From Lithospermum erythrorhizon (Eukaryota; Streptophyta; Magnoliopsida; Boraginales; Boraginaceae): a DNA stretch of 64,000 nt. Of this stretch, positions 1 through 12,360 are shown one piece after another (within the stretch, counting starts at the first letter, position 1; each line of letters starts with the position of its first letter). The DNA is taken from NCBI GenBank assembly GCA_019722365.1, contig JADFUC010001567.1:1-64000 (forward strand), given 5' to 3'. The notes under the pieces were generated by a model. The model did not search any database, was not told the DNA's origin, and worked only from the letters and a program-made list of their open reading frames with translations. The translations under genes and the position numbers were made by a program.

Positions 1-62
1 ATCAGTGTGCTTCGTTCAGTTACGTATTGCTTGTACCTTTTGATGATTCAAAGAGGGGAGAA

Positions 63-2503
63 TGTTGTTGATGCTAGAATGCCATGCTAGTATGCTTAAA
101 TATTTTATTTTATCTAGCATGTGTGTACAAAAGCGAACACAGTATCACTTGTCTTGCTTGCTTTATATTAGTTATGGACATGTGTTTTGGCGTCAATGTT
201 TGTCATCATAAAGGGGAGTTTATTGGACTACAGTCCGTACACCTTGTTTAATGATGACTTAAGCTTGTGATTTACTATCTAACATAATATTAGCAAGTGA
301 TTTAATTCATAGGTATGTTAGAAAGGTGCTTGTCGGGACGCCACAAAGTTGACATTGATATCAAGCAAACACGATATCAAGGCATTGAGACAATGAAGAA
401 ATGTCATGAGCTTCAAGGTGATTTTGAAATGCCAAAATATATGAGTATGGTGATATAGAAGAAGAATCAACCATACAAAGCGTCAAAGTGAAGAATGGCG
501 ATGAAGAGGAAGAGCCGGTCAAGAAAGGACCAAGAAGAAGAGCTAACGAAGAATCAAGATCGGAAAAGATGAGTCTTGGATGCAAGCCGAAGAATAGGTA
601 AAAGTTATGGCTTGAATCTTGCACACTTTCTTCCTTGATCTTGATTCCAGAGCCTTATTTGAGTATTTTCAAATCATTTTTTACTAAAAGATCTTAACCG
701 TTTGATATTTTTTAAGAATGTTTGTCAAAAGAAAATATTTTGAAAATTTTAATGTGTATAAAACTGGGTTTGAATTCATTTTATTAAAGGGTTTGAAAAG
801 ATCTTTCAACACTTTTGAATAAATCAAAATGAAGATATGTAGGCGGGAAATCTGATTTTAAGTTTCGCTCTTCATCCAGAGACCCATCGAGACGAGGGGT
901 CTCGATGAGGTCTCGATGATCTAATGTTTTCTTTGTTTTCCTCTGATTAGACCCGTGAGACCCCAGCCTCTCGATGAGGTCTCGATGGGTGTCAAAAAAT
1001 AGCCGTTTTTGTCCGTTTTAACTCCATTTTCTCACCCCTTTAAATACCAAATCTTCCAAACTCTTCCCCAACTTTTCCCAAACAATTCTAAATGTTTTTA
1101 TACTCATTTCTCATCTTTAAAACACCAAATCTCTCAAACACATGAGCTTTAATTGTGATTTATCAAAGAGAGTGAGTTTGGTTTGTGCTAAACTTTGAAA
1201 TGAGAAATGGGAAACTAAAGAGCATTCAAGGTGTTTGATGAAATGCTCAAATGGGGAGTTCAAAGAGCTTCAAAATCTTATCTACTCAACAAGAGGTTGA
1301 ACAAGCTTCAATGTATTATCTACTCAATGTGAGGAGTTATAAATTATTAGCAAAATTATAATCCTATTGTAGCTCATTGAGGAGCATTTAGATTGGGATA
1401 AAACAACAATCTCTATTCTATAAAGAGATGTCCCATTAAGTTAGGATTTGTTCTTCATACTAGAGGCTTGAGGGTCCGAGGTGTTGTGAGGCTTACTCAA
1501 GCTAGGAATCGAGTAGATTGTCATAGTGTTGAGGCTAGTGCTCAAGCAATAGGACATAGAGTGCTCGAGGTAGAGGAGTTGCATCTCCGACTTGATTGGG
1601 TTGAAATCCTGGGTTGAGGCTTGGGTTCCTAACGAGGAGTTAGGAGTTGAAATCCTTAGGGTGATTCCTTGGGTTCTTAGTGGTGTATTAACGAGAAGTT
1701 ATGAGCTAAGAGTTGTAAGTTGGTTTGGGCTTCACTGACATTTGGAAAAGTGCCATCCTAGTGGATTACCACAGTGAGAAAGCCTAAGGTGAGGAGCCTT
1801 GGGTCGGGGATGTGGGTCGCCGAACCTCGTGAAAACACCGTGTGGGTTGCATCTTCTTTCCCTACTCTTTACTTTGTGCACATATTATATATATGCTAGA
1901 ATTGCTGAATTCGATTATATGCTAGTTTATACGCTTATTGAATATGTCGGCATATAGTGAATTATTGTGTTAAATTGATATGTCGAGTTTAATCGAGGAG
2001 CTAAAAATGATATCTATGTTAATCTTAATTCAATATTCATGATTAGGATAGTTTGATTTGATCAATGAACTTAATTGTTATATTCCGCACCGATCAAATC
2101 ATAATTAAGCTGCTATCAAGAATATACCTTAAACTCACTTTGAAATATGTCATATATTGAATTGTGGTATGTTTAATAGATTGCTAGGATTGATCGATAG
2201 CCGTGAATGGACTTAATCCTTATTATGCATGAATAGGCTTAATGTTAATATTAGATCAAAGCCAGGTTTTGGATGTTTTATTGCCGCATGTGATTGATTG
2301 CTAGATCTTTTTATTGTTTCATCTTTTATCCCAGCATTCATTTGAGGTGTTAACTTTTCTTTAACCTATTCGCATTTATTTTACAAATTGCTAAAAGTCG
2401 TGATAGCGATTGAAGCTGAATTAAAGTTTGTATAAATTCGGCGGTCAACGACCTCTTGGTCGCTATTCGCCCCCCCACATAAGGGCGTCATATAGGCTAA
2501 CAG
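63..2503 (+). mobile_element. Long terminal repeat of a retrotransposon
   Basis: A purine-rich stretch (AAAGAGGGGAGAA, 50-62) is followed by TG at 63, the usual polypurine-tract/LTR border. About 2.44 kb later the sequence ends in TAACA and runs into TGGTATTAGAG (2512-2522), a slightly changed initiator-tRNA-Met primer binding site. The last 317 bases (2187-2503) recur at 3805-4118 with the same end, which supports an LTR boundary. TTTAAATA near 1040 could be the LTR promoter. A short direct repeat built on GAGGTCTCGATG lies at about 890-990. No long coding frame is present. The border calls are seen in the sequence; the superfamily is not resolved. Confidence 0.65.
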
Positions 2504-3804
2504 AGTGGTATTAGAGGTCTCTGCGTTTTGAGTCCTAACAGCTTCGTAGAGTCGTTCCTAGCATGCAGCGACCAAATGTGCGGGTGTTGCCTAACATGAT
2601 TATATGTTTTAATTTTGATATTTAGAATCATGTTTAGGTAGATGTGATATGTGTTACATGTGTTTGATATGATTTATATGCTTTGACATGTACACAATTT
2701 CACACCACACAGCAATTGGTTATATGCTTGATTATTTGGTCAAGAGAAATGGACATTTGACGTTTGAGTTCTGCCAAAATGTATTCGAACTAAAATTATA
2801 TTTTTAGGACTCAAGCAGCTAACCCAAGCGGATCCAAAAGAAGTGGGTACCATGTTCTTAAGTTGATTGATTCTTAGGTTGGGAAAGGATGGCGTGGATA
2901 TGTGATCATAGAGCGATCCAAGAGTTATGGTTGGATCACACCATGCCTCGGATGGATAGCCAAAGATGATCTTCAAAGTTGGTATATTTAAATATTTGGT
3001 TATTTTAAGTGTTATATGTGTTAGCATGTTTGCGAGTGCTTAAATTTGTTAATTCATGTCCTTTATGAATTGATTGTCTATTTTTTATAGACATGACTTT
3101 AATGCAAACTATGAACATATGTGAGTTAACTTGATTATTGAGTTGTATGAATTGGTTAGGAAGCAAATGTGTGTTTCAAAAATGATTGAAATATTTTCTT
3201 AACACATTGTACTTATTTGTATGACAACTCGATTATGTGCAAAAAACATTTTCAAAACTCACTAAAAAAGGCTATTCATGAAATTGAATCTTAAATTTAT
3301 ATATGTTAATTTATGAATCTTTGTCTACGCGATTGACATGTCGATTTGTTTGGCTTTAATGCGTGTTCATATTAAATGCCTACATGTCATATGAAAAATG
3401 AGCAATGTGCTTAAAATGTGAAAATCAAGATTCCATGTGCCGATTGTAATATCTAATCGAGTCTTGATGTTTGATATGCTCATTACCTTGTCATTCGCCC
3501 ATTATGTTAAATTGCTTTATTCCTAAATGGGTTCAGATGAATCACTTATGCCTTAATTGATATTCTTAAATGTATTGATAAATCATGAATGAAATGAAAT
3601 ATGTTTGTGTTTTATTTCCAAAATGTGTATAAAAACATATTTCATAAAACTTGGTTTATATATGATTAGTGATTGAAATAGAGGCGGTAGGGCTATTTGT
3701 ATATATTATTACTAATCCAAAAGGATCGAAAAAAGAATTGGATACTATCTCATGAGCTTAAATGTAGGTCTATGATGGACTATGAAAAGTGTGGAGGTGA
3801 AACT
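2504..3804 (+). mobile_element. Internal region of a short or deleted LTR element
   Basis: This 1.3-kb stretch lies between the primer-binding-like site at 2512 and the second LTR end. I see no gag or pol motif on either strand. The element is therefore non-autonomous or has lost its coding region. The sequence is AT-rich, with many stops in all frames. Confidence 0.45.
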
Positions 3805-4118
3805 TGATCAATAGCCATGAATGGACTTAATCTCATTATGCATGAATGAGTTTAATGTTAATGATGATCCAAAATGAGTTTTGGATGTTTATTGCACGTA
3901 ATGATTCTTTGAATCTTTTTATTGTTTAAATGCTTTTATCTGCTTGCATTCATTTGAGGGTGTTAATGCTACTTTAACCTATTCTAAGCATTTATTTTAC
4001 AAATTGCTAAAAAAATTCGTATTAACGGTGAAACTTGAATTAAAGTTTGTATAAATTCGGCGGTCAACGACCTCTTAGTCATATTCGCCCCCCTACAGGG
4101 CGTCATATACGCTAACAA
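3805..4118 (+). mobile_element. Truncated second LTR copy (3' end)
   Basis: This segment closely matches 2187-2503, with scattered substitutions and small indels. It shares AAATTCGGCGGTCAACGACC and the final TAACA. Immediately after it the minus-strand copia reverse transcriptase resumes, so 4118/4119 is a likely insertion or recombination junction. Only the 3' end of the LTR is present here. Confidence 0.6.
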
Positions 4119-4119
4119 C

Positions 4120-6126
4120 GCCCGTCGTTTAAGATTACTTAAAGGGTTTGCCTTATCCATGTTAAACCTTTTCAATACCCTTTCTATGTAATTTGATTGG
4201 TGTATCAAATACCATTTTTAGTCTACTCAATTTGTAAGCCAAAAGCAGAACTCATTCTTTCTCGGATCTTTTCATTTCAAATTCTTTCTTTAAGTAATCC
4301 ATTGCTTCTTTAATTTCATTATTAATTCCTATGATATTTAAATCATCAACATGAAGCGGCAATGATTACAATGCAGATGTTGTTTTCTTTATAAAGACAC
4401 AAGGATAAATAAGATTATTCACATAGCTAGCTACGAAAATATTCACTTAGCCTATTATACCACGTTAAGTCGGATTGTTTTAACCCGTAGTAATTTTTGC
4501 AACAATGCATACATTTATAAGGTTTTAGATGTTTTTAATAATTTTAAATCCTTCCGAGATTTTTCATGTATATATCACTATCAAGTGATCCATATAAATA
4601 AAGCTATAACATCCATAAGATGCGTATCAAGATTAGATGCTGAAACCTATTAAATAACGAAAAGTAATGGCGTCCATAACAGGAGAGTAAGTTACCTCAT
4701 AATCAATTCCGGGTCTTTGAGAAAAACCATGTGCAACAAGACGAGTCTTGTATCTTACAATCTCGTTTTTCTCATTTCGTTTTCTCACGAAGACCCACTT
4801 ATAACCAACGGGTTTCATACCTTCAGGACTAGTCACAATAGGCCCAAATACGTTTCGATTTTTAAGAGATTTCAATTCAGTATCTATTGCATCTTTCCAT
4901 TTTGGCCAATCAAAGTCGACCTTGACATTCAACCAGATCTGGGTTCGGGATCATCATTTTTATTCATAATTTCATATGCAATGGGAGAATGCAAATATTT
5001 CATCGGCTCATTATTATTTTTACGGTTCCAACTGATTTCACAATATTAACATAATTGATAGAAATCTCGAGATCATTCTTATTTTCAATTATCTCATTTT
5101 CATCATCTTGTGCTTCTTTAAGAGCACATTTTTCTATTATGGGGTTATCATTATCATTTAGTGTCTTATCAAGATCACTTTCATTCGTATCAATCTTTTC
5201 TGCCCCTTTTCTTTTTCGAGGATTTTTATCCTTGGAACCCATAGGTCGGCCACGGTTCAGGCGTGCCTTAGATGTACTTGCTACATCATTTTGATTCGGA
5301 ATTTCAATCCGAGCAGGAGTATTAACAGCTGGTACATGTGACTTTGTCACTCTTTTCATATCAGTAAATGAATCTGGCAATTGATTTGCTAAACCTTGTA
5401 AGTACACAATTTTCTTTACATTTTCTTCATGATTTATTATATGTGTCCCGATTCAGTAAAGATGACACATACCGTATTTGTGTCCTTTTTACGAGATATT
5501 TCTTTTCTCCTCCTAGGGAGGAAAAACTATCTCGTCGAAATGACAATCAACAAACCTTGCCTGAAAAATATCACCTGTTAAAGGTTCAAGATATCTAATA
5601 ATAATGGGGTGACTAAATACCACACATATATGCCCCGACCTCCTTTGAGGTCCGTATTTATTCTTTGTGGTGGAGCTATTCTTTGCACATCCAAAAATCT
5701 TTAGATGAGATTACGTTTCTTAACCAATTGCAAGTTGACATGGAGTGTGTTTATGATTAGTACTTAGTGTTCGCGATATTAATGATGTAAGCGTGTAAAA
5801 TTGCATGACCCACAGCTCTCAGTAATTGGTAATTTTGTTCTCATTATCAATGGTCTAGCAATATACTGAAGACGTTTAATTAATGATTCGGCTAAACCAT
5901 TTTGTGTATGCACATGAGGAACATGATGTTCAACAGTAATTCCAATTGACATGCAATAATTATTAAATGATTCAGATGTAAATTCACCAGCATTGTCAAG
6001 TCTAACTACGTATAGTATAATCGGGAAATTTATTGCTCTTAATTTGATTATTTGAGCAAGAAAATTCCGTATTAGAGCACAAGCATTGGAGGGTTTTATA
6101 GCAGATGCCTTGCTTTCGAACCCCAC
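4120..6126 (-). pseudogene. Degraded Ty1/copia pol (integrase, RT)
   Basis: Read on the minus strand, the domains come in copia order. An integrase core piece (6126-5779) carries DNAGEFTSESFNNYC and HTQNGLAES. A linker follows (5407-5000). The start of reverse transcriptase (4932-4633) carries WKDAIDTELKSL, NRNVFGP and YKWVFVRKRN. The RT active-site region lies around 4330-4350 and reads HVDDLNIIG, where YVDD is usual. The last piece (4208-4127) carries NYIERVLKRFNMDKA. Frameshifts and stops separate the pieces, so no polyprotein can be made. Gag, protease and RNase H are missing. The left edge is cut by the LTR ending at 4118; the right edge abuts a plus-strand gypsy remnant near 6127. Confidence 0.9.
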
Positions 6127-7860
6127 CTATCATACAGGACGACACTATGGAGTTGGTGAGTCAAACCCGAATGGACCTTATTTGTAGATGGGGCTCGTAA
6201 TGATCAAGAAGCGGGTGCATGAGTTTTGATTGTGGGGCCTCAAGAGGAAACTATGAAATATCCCTTGCGGTTCAGCTTCCCTGCCACAAATAATGAAGCT
6301 GGATATGAAGCAATGATCCTCAGATTGAGATTGGTCAAATCCATGGGATAGAAGAACTACCGGTTAAAGGGGACTCTAAATTGATAATAGACCAAATTAA
6401 GGGAAGCTGTGGGTAAAGAATGAGGCTTTGATAAAATATCACTCCAAAGTTGTACAAATATCCCTTGAATTCAAAAGAATCCTATTTGAACATATTCCCA
6501 AAGCTGAGAATGAAAAGCGGACCATCATCGGACTTCGCCACCATCCCCATTCTATTGTGAGAGTTACACGAAGGGTATATCTTAGGGTATATGACCAACA
6601 GCTTATCATGAAAGAAAGGGTACAAAATGTGTGCTCAATATAGTTGATTGGCGGACACCTATAATCTTGTATCTCGTGAAAGGTAAGTTACCGAGAGGAA
6701 TGACATGGAATCGATAAGATCCAAAACCGCGGCTTAGTATATTTGTACCTGGCGAACTATACGAGGGAAATCATAGAGGATGAAGCTGGCATTAGCGAGG
6801 TTTCCACTTGACATTCCCGAGTGTTGGGTGAGATACACGAAGGATGGTGTGGAAGCCATATTGGAGGCCGTGATCACTAGCAATCAAACCATACGGCAGG
6901 GGCAGTATTGGCCCGAGCTGCAGTTAAGAGCCTTGACAACATGTGAAGAAATCGTCACTGATGAGGCTGCATGACCCTCACCCTGTGGCTTCCACTTTCT
7001 ATGTGGGAATTGATTTGGTGGGAAAATTGCCCAAGGCCCGGAGGAGCGGAGTATGCTATTGTAGCGGTTGACTACTTCAACAAGTGGGTGGAGGCAGTGC
7101 CCCTCAAGAAAACTCGAAGTGAAGAAGTGGATCAATTCTTATGGAAAAAACATACTCACGCGGTTTGGTATTCCCAAGATACTGGTATCTGATAATGGTC
7201 CCCAATTCGAAAGAGCGAGAATCTTGGCGGATTACGGCGAAAAGTTTGGGATAGAACACCCGATTAAGCTCCAGTCTATTACCACCGAAGCCCGATAATC
7301 GAATTATATTCAAAGGCATCAAGAAGAATATATTACAAAGTGGTGCGGGAGGAGGGAGCTGGATTGAAGAGTTACCAACTGTGTTATGGTCGCTAATGCT
7401 CTACAATCGAATCGCCAACAGAGCATTCCTTCAAATAGTCATGATTATGTCGGTTTTGCTCAAGTAGGTTGGTTGCCCACTTATGGTAACCTAAGCTTGA
7501 AGAAGAAAACAATGACCAGCCGGTTGAAGAAATACTCAATCCTTTGTGGATGAGCCGGTGGCGAGGCCCTTTTACAAGACTCTCAAGTACAAACAATTAA
7601 TGGGCTCAACCTATAACCGGCGGTTAAAACCGCCGGCCTACCTGGGGACTCGTGTCATGTTGGTGTTCCCGCCGGAGCCGCCCAAGAGCAAAGCAACCGA
7701 GTTTCCAAGTAGAAGGAATTATATAGGGTGGTGCTGAGGGGATCATATGACCCAATACTTCATGAGCTAGAAGACTTATATAACGTAGTTCCTAGAACTC
7801 GCACGCTTCTAAGTTGTGCCGACACATGTGGTAAACATCCAAGAAGTGGTCCCAGAATCG
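6127..7860 (+). pseudogene. Degraded Ty3/gypsy pol (RNase H, integrase), Tat type
   Basis: Plus-strand fragments in broken frames show an RNase H with FVDGARND, ATNNEAGYEAM and KGDSKLIIDQIKG (about 6170-6410). This is followed by FEHIPKAENEK (about 6487-6519). The integrase core is at about 7000-7300, with AEYAIVAVDYFNKWVEAVPL, then RFGIPKILVSDNGPQFE, then FKGIKKN. A tail with RRLKPPAYLG lies near 7615. The RNase H motif set is that of the second RNase H of Tat-lineage elements, from memory of the family. There are several frameshifts and stops. No RT or protease is visible; the upstream part is replaced by the minus-strand copia remnant. Confidence 0.88.
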
Positions 7861-8504
7861 CCTCTATAAAGTGAAAAAAATACTATTTACAAGAGGAACC
7901 ATTAATAAAAGGCGATTTTCTTCTTATGATATATGTTAAACCAGCGGAGATTTACAACTACATGCCGACATGTTAATCCAGTATAATTCCTGCACTGTTA
8001 AGCACCGATCATTCGCTCTGGCCCTCAAATAAGATCACTACTAATACCTAATAACATCTATTAGGGAATAAAGGAAACCTTTTATAAGTATAAACTTCAA
8101 ACCGGGTAAAACCGCGAAACAAATAATTCCGAATGTATAGTATCTCAAGCCTAAGACCAAAGCATCGCCAATACAGAGGGCAAGTGGGTAATCTTGTCAC
8201 TTACAACCGAGGGCACATAATGAGCAAGCTCTCAAGAGCAAGCTTTTGTAAAGAAAATCGAAGTTTATGAAGTAAATAAGTTGGTAAGACGACTTATAAA
8301 AGTAAACCGGGAAATAACACAAGTATAATAAAGCATTGTACAGAAAAAACATGTCGAAAATATTGTTAAAAAAAGCATTATTATCATAGAAATTACAAAC
8401 AAAAGACAAATATTTGATTGCAGATCAAAAGATAGGCACGCCTTTGTCTAGTGGCCGGGAAGGGGCTCTTCTTCGTCCTCTTCCTCGTGGGTTAGGAGCA
8501 GTAG
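7861..8504. other. Non-coding stretch between pol and antisense ORF
   Basis: I see no protein or RNA gene here. Position and composition fit the spacer between the end of a Tat-type pol and an additional antisense reading frame, but no motif proves it. Confidence 0.4.
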
Positions 8505-9240
8505 GTTGGCTAATTGGCGAACCATTCTTCATCATAATTTTGGATGAACTCGCGGTAATTATCCACAATAGCGGGGTTCACCTCTTTGTAAGTCCTGGCA
8601 AAACGGCATAAACAGTAAGCCGCGTCTTTACCGGCCTCTCTCTTGAAGCCCTCTATAAAATGATAGCCGCTGATCATTTATCAATTTGTCCGTGAAGTGC
8701 TTCCTTCTGCTTACTCTTAAACTTTTGGCAAGATCCTCAGCCTTCCTTTTGGAGAAATCTGCAATCATTTGGACGTTCTTCGCCTTGTTTGACCAAATCC
8801 CAACATTCTGGCCTCCAAACGAGTATGATGATTGTCGAGCCTGCTTTCGCTTCCTTCGCATCGCTCTTGAGCTTCTTTTCCTCTCGAGCCACGGCCCATC
8901 AAGGTCTTCAACTCCTCATTTTCTCCCCCGGCTCTTGAACTTTCTCTGGGCAAATATCAACTCGCGATCTTTTAACTTTCATTTTCCCCGCATTTGAGCT
9001 CTTGAACTCAAGTCCGAGGGCCCGCCACGCGCCTCAAAGACACACATTATCAAGAGTATCCAATCTAAGCCAAGGAACGACTCTTTCGCTGGCTCAAAGC
9101 CCGTTACGAGAGAAAACGGGTTAAGACAAGTTTCTAGCAAGTGAAAACCAAGAGAAATGAGGTTACTCTTTATCGTAGCGGCTATAGAGGCTTGAACTTC
9201 CATAGGATCATGGGCTTCATCAAAATCCTTTTTCACTCGG
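8505..9240 (-). pseudogene. Antisense extra ORF of a Tat-lineage element (remnant)
   Basis: The minus strand has long open stretches broken by a few frame changes. From the N-terminal side: KDFDEAHDPMEVQASIAATI (about 9233-9174), a charged coiled-coil-like part with ENEELK and RLDNHHTRLEARM (about 8950-8790), FSKRKAEDLAKSLR (about 8760), then DAAYCLCRFARTYKEVNPAI, ending at a stop near 8508 after DEEWFAN. This protein style is one I associate with additional ORFs lying antisense between pol and the 3' LTR of Tat-lineage elements, and the remnant lies just downstream of a Tat-like integrase on the opposite strand. The function of these ORFs is unknown. A displaced gag-like ORF is the alternative. 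Confidence 0.55.
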
Positions 9241-10960
9241 TCCAGGATTAATGGCCTAGAAGCTTGGAAAGCCTCCTGCTTCTTCCATATATGCGGAGTT
9301 TCAGTAACGCAAACTGCCGTGCAAAGTATATGGCAGGCTCAAGAGGTTGGCTGAATAGCCAAGATGACCTCGGTCCCCGAATCCGCCCATCTTCTCGTAG
9401 CTAAACCCAAAGCGGAAGCTGGTGGTCAAGCTATCAAGGGGCATCTCTTAAATGGAGACAGGAGAGGAATGATCAACACTTTCACGGCACAGATGAGGAG
9501 GAGAGAAGGAATATCCTCAAATAAAGTCACGCTTTTGAACCCGCCGAAGTGGAGCAACGTGTTTTACGTTGAGGGAATAGTCCGGGCCGCTTTCCCTCGG
9601 GGCCGGCCTCTTTCTAGTATCGAGTTTGAAGTCAGAATGTATGAGTAAGGATCTTTTTCACGTAAGTGCTTGAACTCGCTGGGACCTTTCTAACTCGGGA
9701 CTTTACGAATAATGGTCGAATGCTCGCCCCCACCATTATGGAAAAGGGCACCTCTTAGCTCTACACATCGCTGGAGCAACAAGTAAGAAACATCATCTCA
9801 CGTTAGCGACGTTAATATAAGTCTCGGGAAAAACATAGATGCTAAATAGTTATATAACAAATAATCATGCTACAAGGTTATACCTCAAGAACTGAGGCAA
9901 TTGGCAGTTTCATATTTTGGATTGAATCAAACTCATTGACAAGGACTCTTCATAGAAAAACCCTTTATAGTGCAACGGTTTATTAAATACTGTCAATGCC
10001 TCGAAACAGCTTTGATCACAAGGGAACCTTATTAGGCATGTCGGGTTGCCTCGGCTTCCCCAAAGGGAACCCACGCCTTAGGAATTGCATTATCCATACC
10101 GCCCTTCACAAAGCAATTCACTTCAAAGCACAATCCGCAATATATTCTTAGCTCCGCTTGGCCGAAAAGAAGTAAGCCACCCCGAGCGGAACATTATGGC
10201 AATCTTTCAAAGAAAAGATCTACAAAGGGGATTATAGGACTAACCCATGGTGTTACTATGAAAATGGTAATTTCAAAGCCATCCCATGGCGATTTGCCAT
10301 GTAAGTTTATTGTTAACAAATGTGTTATCGATAAAAAGGAGAAAAGGAAATCTACAACCGTAAGACATCGATTCTATGTTATGTCCAACCTGTAAAAGGG
10401 ACCTTCACTTTGAGAAGGATCAACCCACGGTTTAAAAACCATATCCCTTTCCACGGGAAGTCGTATCTCAATCGAGGGGGTATGGAAAAGTATTGTCTAA
10501 AATTATCCAAATCTTTTAAGGAAAAGGGGAAGGTGCAAAAGTTAATGACCGATTATAGTAGAAACAACGCGGAGGATCATCAGGCCATCAGCGTCACCCC
10601 GGCTCAGGACGCACCCGCCTATGAACGAAAAGAGGGGCTTGCTGTAATAAGGTTGTCGGGTTGAAGGAGGATCTACTAGACGTTTCAGACGGCGAATCGC
10701 CAAAATTGTCTCCGTAGATACCTCGGTGGTTTCAGAAAGGTTCTTCTCGTGTCATTCAATGAATTCCGCATATCCCTCAAGCACGCCTTTGGTGAATGGC
10801 CATATTAGCAAAGGGTCATGATCGCAGTAAATCTTAAGTCACCTGGCTAACATCTCAAAGACCGATGGCCGTATACCGCCAAAGCCAAGAGTTTCTGGAT
10901 ACACATTAAGAGCGCTAATCCGCCCGAGGAGCGGATCCTGGAAAAGTGGGTGTTGAATTG
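9241..10960 (-). pseudogene. Probable upstream part of the same antisense ORF
   Basis: Minus-strand frames give protein-like but broken text, for example LNVYPETLGFGGIRPSVFEM followed by KIYCDHDPLLIWPFTKGVLE at about 10906-10770. A plus-strand open stretch at 9364-9648 looks like a chance shadow. I do not recognise a catalytic domain. The composition is more GC-rich than the flanks, as expected for old coding sequence. Assignment to the same antisense ORF as 8505-9240 is inference from strand, order and spacing. Confidence 0.4.
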
Positions 10961-11515
10961 TTTGGGGTAATGGAAGAAGGCCCTTGATTGGAACCGCTAG
11001 TCATGTCTGCATAGTTATAAGACAACGGGTTAAACAACAAATTAAAAGATTACAAGAATCTTGGACCAAAACACCGACACTTTTGGGGAAAAAGAAAAGG
11101 GCTCCAAGAACATTCAAAAACTCTTAGCATACGACTGTTCACATTCAAGCCCTAAATCCTACATAAATTCAATTCTACCTCCCTAAATTACTCCATGATT
11201 GACACCCAAACATGTCAAATACGGAAGAAAGACATTAATTAATCCTTCGACTTAAACCCCTCACAAATTCACAAAATCCCAAAAAGGAAATCGGATAAAA
11301 CTCCTAATCGTTCGAAACTTAGGAGTTGAATATGAAAGAGCACACAAGAACACCCCTTCCAAAATAACCCCATTACCCACACATACAAACCAATCAAGAC
11401 ATGTTTACACTAATGAAGAAGTGCTTTCGGTCTTAAAACTTTCAAAAAGCTCAAACCCTTGTATTCATACTCGAGGAGGCTACAAAGAAATAAAGTGACA
11501 CCACAAGTGCATTGT
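10961..11515. other. No gene seen
   Basis: A purine- and C-rich spacer without coding potential, lying between the antisense ORF remnant and the border of a long LTR at 11516. Confidence 0.4.
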
Positions 11516-12233
11516 AACGACCCACCCCAGGTCGGCCGCCCTGAGGTTAAGATCATCAACAACCAGACACCGCAGTCACCAACATGGATAACAAGATAAA
11601 AAAAAATTCATTCGATGTAAATAATAATACTCTTTAAGCCCTCGTCATGTGATCTAACACATCCCAAGATAACATAACAACAATACAAACATAGATCAAT
11701 TCCGAAATATACAACCAACAAGCATCTAACTTAAGATCCACAATACATCATAATAACTGTATGGTCACACACGACCCCATAATATACAACATAGGAGTTA
11801 TAACAACATAACATGAGGAAAATACATTAGAAATACCGTTGAGGACTTCCTATGCCACCACCACCTCACCTACGATCTTAATCCGCGCCGGTTAATCCAT
11901 TTCCTCAAAGAACTCGATGATCAACTCCTAAACCCGGCATAAACGCCTCGACCAAAGAGAATAGTGAGTAAGCCTCGGTGGAAGCTTAGTGAATACAAAT
12001 ACCACAAATGGTATCCAACCACATATAATCATAATTATATAAAAAGCATATGTACAACATTAAACAGACTGTTCATAGCCATCAACATCGCACGATCAAT
12101 TATTCATTCAAATAAGCAACACAAACAATAAAGGTTAATCCAGTAAAATGTACAACATCAAAACCGCCATCCACACATCTACTTCCCAATCACACCTCCA
12201 CCAATATACACACACATATATATCATCACAATC

Positions 12234-12360
12234 CTCCCGACCGAGGCTACTCACTCAATATGCATATCACACCAAACCTCTCGAATCACCTCGGGGCTAC
12301 TCACACAATATGCATATCACGCCAAACCTCCCGGTCGAGGCTACTCACACAATGTATATA
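12234..12360. repeat. Three-copy short tandem repeat inside the LTR
   Basis: Units start at about 12234, 12278 and 12328. They share GAGGCTACTCACACAATATG followed by CATATCAC and CCAAACCTC, with small changes and a 6-base size difference. The array lies in the middle of the 11.5-14.0 kb LTR. Such blocks arise by slippage or unequal crossover. Confidence 0.75.
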
